NCBI GenBank assembly: GCA_031267485.1
Contig: JAIRYY010000183.1
Span: 1 to 9,786 of the forward strand
DNA length: 9,786 nt
Origin: Tannerella sp.
Lineage (GTDB): Bacteria; Bacteroidota; Bacteroidia; Bacteroidales; Tannerellaceae
Direction of reading: 5' to 3'
The notes under the pieces were generated by a model, which saw only the letters and a program-made list of their open reading frames with translations, was not told the origin of the DNA and ran no database searches. A program made the position numbers and the translations under genes. Within the stretch, counting starts at the first letter, position 1. Each line of letters starts with the position of its first letter. This document shows, piece after piece, positions 7,276 to 9,786 of this stretch.

Positions 7276-7749
7276 ATGTTAAAAGACAAAATAATCGTTT
7301 ATACATCCGGGACGTTTGACATGTTCCATTTCAATCACCTGCGCGTAATCAATTATGCGCGGAGTCTGGGCGACGTGCTCATTGTAGGCGTCAGTACCGA
7401 CGAGCTGGTCTCGTCGTACAAAGAGCCTCCGATTATCCCGTTCAACGAGCGGCTTCAAATCATCGAAGCGCTGAAAACGCCGGATATCGTCATCCCCCAG
7501 CGGACGCTCGACCATACGGAAATCGTGAAAAAACTGAATATCGACGCGTTCGTTGTCGGCGACGACTGGTTCGGGAAATATGATTACCTGAAAGAGCTGG
7601 GCGTCGAGGTGTTTTATTTCCCCTACGGTTCGGGCGTTTCGTCAACGTCCATCAAAAAGACTATCCACGAATCCTACGAAAAATCCCTGCAAAAGGAACG
7701 CAGCGCCAAACCTCTTTCGGTAAAGGGGTTCCAAATGGAGATTGGATAA
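7276..7749 (+). CDS. TagD/GCT-like cytidylyltransferase family protein
   Basis: This 157-residue protein is a small nucleotidyltransferase of the CTP_transf_like family (PF01467). Such enzymes join CTP to an alcohol phosphate and release pyrophosphate; the nearest pattern is glycerol-3-phosphate cytidylyltransferase TagD. Visible motifs are the start YTSGTFDMFHFNH (the HxGH nucleotide site, here H18-F-N-H21), GVSTDEL at 38-44, NERLQIIEAL with R59, and GDDWFGKYDYLKEL at 95-108, which closely follows the TagD GDDWxGKxDFLK. GVSSTSIKK at 120-128 takes the place of the TagD RTEGISTTxIK. The Gly-to-Asn change in HxGH and the loss of the Arg before EGIST mean the substrate may not be glycerol phosphate. 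It sits directly ahead of an SDR gene and a CDP-alcohol phosphatidyltransferase gene, which supports CTP use. Family sure; substrate unknown. Confidence 0.85.
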   Translation: MLKDKIIVYTSGTFDMFHFNHLRVINYARSLGDVLIVGVSTDELVSSYKEPPIIPFNERLQIIEALKTPDIVIPQRTLDHTEIVKKLNIDAFVVGDDWFGKYDYLKELGVEVFYFPYGSGVSSTSIKKTIHESYEKSLQKERSAKPLSVKGFQMEIG

Positions 7750-7756
7750 AAAAATC

Positions 7757-8482
7757 ATGGAGGATACTCAAACGGCGGGATATGCCCTGATAACAGGCGG
7801 CACAAAAGGCATCGGGAAAGCGGTCGCCCGGCGTCTCGGTCAAATGGGCTATGACCTGATACTGACATACGGCGCGGATACGGCCGCGGCGCGGCAAACA
7901 TGCTCGGAACTGGGCGCGGTCTCGCTGCAGGCCGACAGTTCGGACCGGAATGCGATAGACGTCATTGCCCGGTATGTCGAGGAGAATGGCATACGGCTTG
8001 ACGCCGTAATCTTCAACGCAGGACTGACGTGTCGCGACCGCTTTGAAGACATGAAGTATGACGAATGGGCGCGCGTGTTTTATGCCAACGTGCATTTCCC
8101 GGTATTTCTGCTGCAGCGTCTGCTGAGGAACATGAACAGGGGGGGGAGCGTGATTTTTACCGGCTCCCTGATGGGTATCCTGCCTCATGCCATGTCCCTG
8201 TCATACGGCGTCACAAAAGCGTCCACGCACGCGCTTGTTAAAAACCTGGTGAAATTCCTTTCGCCATACGGCATCCGCGTCAATGCCGTCGCCCCGGGCT
8301 TCGTCGACACGGAATGGCAAAAAAACAAACCGGCCGAGATACGCCGGAGTATAGAAAGTAAAATAGCGCTGGGCCGTTTTTGCGACCCGGACGAACTGGC
8401 CGGGATTTATAAATTATTGATTGAGAACGCATATATCAACGGGGAAATAATTATCGCCGACGGAGGATATGCATATAAATAG
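7757..8482 (+). CDS. Short-chain dehydrogenase/reductase (SDR), probably NADP-dependent
   Basis: A classical SDR of 241 residues from the ATG at 7757. The reading frame opens further upstream at a TTG (7742), but that would overlap the end of the previous gene, and the ATG gives a normal SDR N-terminus with a 7-base gap. The cofactor motif TGGTKGIG is at 13-20, NAG at 87-89 (VIFNAGL), the catalytic Ser is S137 (VIFTGSLMG), and the active pair is Y150-x3-K154 (SYGVTKAS). N111 (YANVHFP) completes the tetrad, and the PG motif lies at 180-181 (VAPGFVDTEW). It resembles FabG-like reductases, but it sits between a cytidylyltransferase and a CDP-alcohol phosphatidyltransferase instead of in a fatty-acid cluster. 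It therefore more likely makes or modifies a polyol or keto-sugar head group; this is inference. It contains a G8 run (see separate entry). Confidence 0.88.
   Translation: MEDTQTAGYALITGGTKGIGKAVARRLGQMGYDLILTYGADTAAARQTCSELGAVSLQADSSDRNAIDVIARYVEENGIRLDAVIFNAGLTCRDRFEDMKYDEWARVFYANVHFPVFLLQRLLRNMNRGGSVIFTGSLMGILPHAMSLSYGVTKASTHALVKNLVKFLSPYGIRVNAVAPGFVDTEWQKNKPAEIRRSIESKIALGRFCDPDELAGIYKLLIENAYINGEIIIADGGYAYK
8139..8146 (+). repeat. G8 homopolymer inside the SDR gene
   Basis: Eight consecutive G bases encode the end of R128 and G129-G130, just ahead of the catalytic Ser137. Runs of this length are slippage-prone; a one-base change would frameshift the protein before its S-Y-K active site. 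In the given sequence the frame is intact. Confidence 0.85.
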
Positions 8483-8487
8483 AAAAA

Positions 8488-9384
8488 ATGAACGATACAG
8501 TAAAGAAAGAATACGAGACTTCACTTAAATCCCTTGAAACGGAAAATTATCTGGACCGGTGGTTTTACCGTCCTGTCGGTTTTCGCATAGCCAGACGGCT
8601 GCGCAATACGGGCATTACACCGAATATGGTCACCGTCATCTCCATATTTGTCGGCGCGGCCGCAGGCCCGCTGTTTTACTGCGACAGCCGTCTGCTTGTC
8701 CTGCTCGGTATCGCAAGCCTCGTCGTTGCAAACATACTGGATTGCGTGGACGGCCAGCTGGCACGCCTGACCGGCATCAAGTCCGAAATAGGCCGCGTAC
8801 TCGACGGTTTCGCCGGCGACGTCTGGTTCATACTCATTTACGTCTTCCTGGCGCTGAAGTTGAAAAGCGAATACGGGACGGGGCTGTTCTTCATCCCCGC
8901 CGTCGTGTCGGGCGTCTCGCATCTGGTACAGGCTAACATAACGGATTATTACAAAACGCTTCATCTTTATTTCGTCAGCCGGGAAAAGGGACAGGAGTTC
9001 CAGAACCTTGACGAAATACGCTCGCAATACCGGAATAACAGAAGCGTCGTCGGCAAGGTGCTGTTCTTTTTTTACATCGGATACACTTCGCTGCAGGAAT
9101 CGGTGACGCCCAAACTGCAGCTGATGCTCCGGGATTTCCGCACAAAATATGGCGACGATATCCCGGAGGATATACGCCTCGATTTCCGGCGGCGAAGCGA
9201 ACGCCTGATGAAATACGTCATCGACTTCATGACTTTCAACGGACGTACTGCCGTATTATTCATCATCGTACTGACGGACTGCGTATGGGTCTACTTCCTT
9301 TATGAAGCTGTCATACTGAATATCATCCTCGCAATTTCCATCCATAAACATGAAAAAATCTGCGCGGAAATTAATGATCAGTGA
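8488..9384 (+). CDS. CDP-alcohol phosphatidyltransferase family membrane enzyme
   Basis: This 298-residue integral membrane protein carries the CDP-alcohol phosphatidyltransferase signature (PF01066). D85-x2-D88-G89-x2-A92-R93 then eight residues, G102-x3-D106, and a final Asp at D111 (LDCVDGQLAR and GRVLDGFAGD). In the canonical motif the last Asp is four residues after the third; here it is five, with Gly at the usual place. Hydrophobic segments at about 46-63, 68-87, 111-125, 131-147, 190-200 and 254-286 fit a six-helix bundle. A long charged insert lies at about 151-250. Enzymes of this family move a phospho-alcohol between a CDP carrier and an acceptor at the inner-face membrane, making phospholipids such as PG, PS, PI or PE. 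The N-terminal region (YFYRP/WFYRPVGFRIARRL-like, then TPNMVTVISIFVG) is typical. It follows the SDR by 5 bases and is probably translated from the same mRNA. Substrate unknown. Confidence 0.88.
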   Translation: MNDTVKKEYETSLKSLETENYLDRWFYRPVGFRIARRLRNTGITPNMVTVISIFVGAAAGPLFYCDSRLLVLLGIASLVVANILDCVDGQLARLTGIKSEIGRVLDGFAGDVWFILIYVFLALKLKSEYGTGLFFIPAVVSGVSHLVQANITDYYKTLHLYFVSREKGQEFQNLDEIRSQYRNNRSVVGKVLFFFYIGYTSLQESVTPKLQLMLRDFRTKYGDDIPEDIRLDFRRRSERLMKYVIDFMTFNGRTAVLFIIVLTDCVWVYFLYEAVILNIILAISIHKHEKICAEINDQ

Positions 9385-9402
9385 TTAATGATTAGTGATT
9401 AG
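9375..9402 (+). repeat. Heptamer array TGATYAR x4, overlapping the stop codon
   Basis: Four adjacent 7-base units read TGATCAG, TGATTAA, TGATTAG, TGATTAG. The first falls on the final codons of the phosphatidyltransferase gene and the second supplies its TGA stop. Every unit begins with TGA, and some carry TAA or TAG as well, so stops occur in more than one frame. Confidence 0.9.
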
Positions 9403-9430
9403 TTCTCAATTCTCCATTCTCCATTCTCAA
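9403..9430 (+). repeat. Heptamer array TTCTCMA x4
   Basis: Immediately after the first array come TTCTCAA, TTCTCCA, TTCTCCA, TTCTCAA, another four-copy 7-base array of unrelated sequence. Short heptamer arrays of this sort are, as I recall, scattered in intergenic DNA of many Bacteroidales. No function is established here. Confidence 0.9.
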
Positions 9431-9437
9431 GTCCAAG

Positions 9438-9469
9438 TGACGAATCGCCACAAGTCATGACGAATTGCC
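9438..9469. repeat. Imperfect 12-base direct repeat, 20-base period
   Basis: TGACGAATCGCC (9438-9449) recurs as TGACGAATTGCC (9458-9469) with one mismatch; both copies are preceded by CAAG at slightly different distances. It could be a paired protein site or remains of repeat expansion. There is little else to support a function. Confidence 0.5.
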
Positions 9470-9533
9470 GGCGAAAAAAAGTTATCATGCTGATTTTAAG
9501 CAATTAAGTAACGTGACATAAATAACATGTAAT

Positions 9534-9706
9534 GATTTCTCTGTCCCGTCGGGACAGAATGTTGGTAGAAAAATGGACCGCAACCCGTTTTCCGCGTGCC
9601 GTTAGGTACGCTATGTGACTGTCACCACATGCCGTACCTGACGGCACGGAGCATAAACGTCGCCGGAAATGTTTCTACCGGCATATTGTCCCTCAATGGA
9701 CAAATC
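9534..9706. repeat. 173-base near-symmetrical inverted-repeat element (MITE/REP-like)
   Basis: The two halves mirror each other. Outer ends: GATTT (9534-9538) with AAATC (9702-9706). Then GGGACA (9551-9556) with TGTCCC (9687-9692), seven mostly pairable bases, and GGTAGAAA (9564-9571) with TTTCTACC (9672-9679). The inner arms CGTGCCGTTAGGTACG (9595-9610) and CGTACCTGACGGCACG (9633-9648) form 16 bp with one G-U. The apex pairs TATGTG (9612-9617) with CACATG (9626-9631), with one G-U pair. The left arm also contains its own palindrome CTGTCCCGTCGGGACAG (9541-9557). No transposase gene or clear target duplication is seen. A non-autonomous mobile or dispersed structured repeat is the likeliest reading. 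Confidence 0.7.
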
Positions 9707-9786
9707 GTGTACTTCAATTTGCTTATAACCATTATATATTATTTACTTCACGTCACTTAGGTATCCGAACGGTGATGCTGTTATTT

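Larger units (their letters stand above)
9385..9786. other. Repeat-rich non-coding region at the right end
   Basis: This 402-base stretch holds the two heptamer arrays, the 12-base direct repeat and the large inverted-repeat element. I find no credible coding frame, tRNA or simple T-tailed terminator for the preceding gene run. From about 9707 to the edge the sequence is AT-rich and I recognise nothing in it. Confidence 0.65.

Noticed and set aside
7742..7756. Upstream TTG start for the SDR gene
   Set aside because: It would overlap the end of the cytidylyltransferase gene and add MDKKI to the protein; the ATG at 7757 gives a normal SDR start and a 7-base gap.
9375..9469. CRISPR array
   Set aside because: The repeats are adjacent 7-base units or a two-copy 12-mer, without 25-40-base repeats, unique spacers or cas genes.
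9541..9557. CTGTCCCGTCGGGACAG as a stand-alone terminator for the lipid gene run
   Set aside because: The palindrome has no following T-tract (AATGTTGG follows) and is better explained as part of the 173-base inverted-repeat element.

Overview
The window looks like chromosomal DNA of a Bacteroidota member, most likely a Bacteroidales of medium GC (Tannerellaceae or Dysgonomonadaceae-like, or a gut/termite symbiont relative; this placement is impression, not proof). The signs are promoters of the Bacteroidota type (TAnnTTTG at -7, one with TTTG near -33), starts without Shine-Dalgarno sequences, and protein families typical of the phylum: a propeller-type sensor/regulator start, a PD-(D/E)XK 'transposase' nuclease, a 712-residue PpiD, a DUF4837 lipoprotein and the Bacteroidota form of PdxA. 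No rRNA, tRNA, CRISPR array or complete insertion sequence was seen.

Layout. Positions 1-185 (minus strand) hold the first 61 codons of a secreted or membrane sensor/regulator with a two-component-type beta-propeller. A 377-base AT-rich divergent intergenic region follows, with two inverted repeats and promoter-like sites. At 563-1531 is an Rpn/PD-(D/E)XK nuclease family gene with a four-copy 24-bp in-frame tandem repeat. A well-formed promoter (1663-1695) then drives ppiD (1778-3916), a membrane-anchored periplasmic folding factor, closed by a strong hairpin terminator (3936-3973). rlmN (3992-5023) starts only 18 bases after that hairpin.

From a promoter at about 5046 a tight run of five genes reads to 9384, with gaps of 9, 28, 7 and 5 bases: a DUF4837 lipoprotein, pdxA (vitamin B6 synthesis), a TagD-like cytidylyltransferase, a short-chain dehydrogenase/reductase and a CDP-alcohol phosphatidyltransferase. 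The last three form a coherent biochemical set: one enzyme that can make or reduce an alcohol, one that can load an alcohol phosphate onto CMP, and a membrane enzyme that moves CDP-linked groups to or from lipid. I infer a small pathway for a polar lipid head group (or related envelope phosphodiester) whose chemistry cannot be read from sequence. Two of the three have active-site departures from the textbook motifs, which makes this the most interesting part of the window.

After 9384 there is a 402-base non-coding stretch with two adjacent four-copy heptamer arrays (the first overlaps the stop codon), an imperfect direct repeat, and a 173-base near-symmetrical inverted-repeat element (9534-9706) able to fold into a long hairpin, probably a MITE/REP-like dispersed element.
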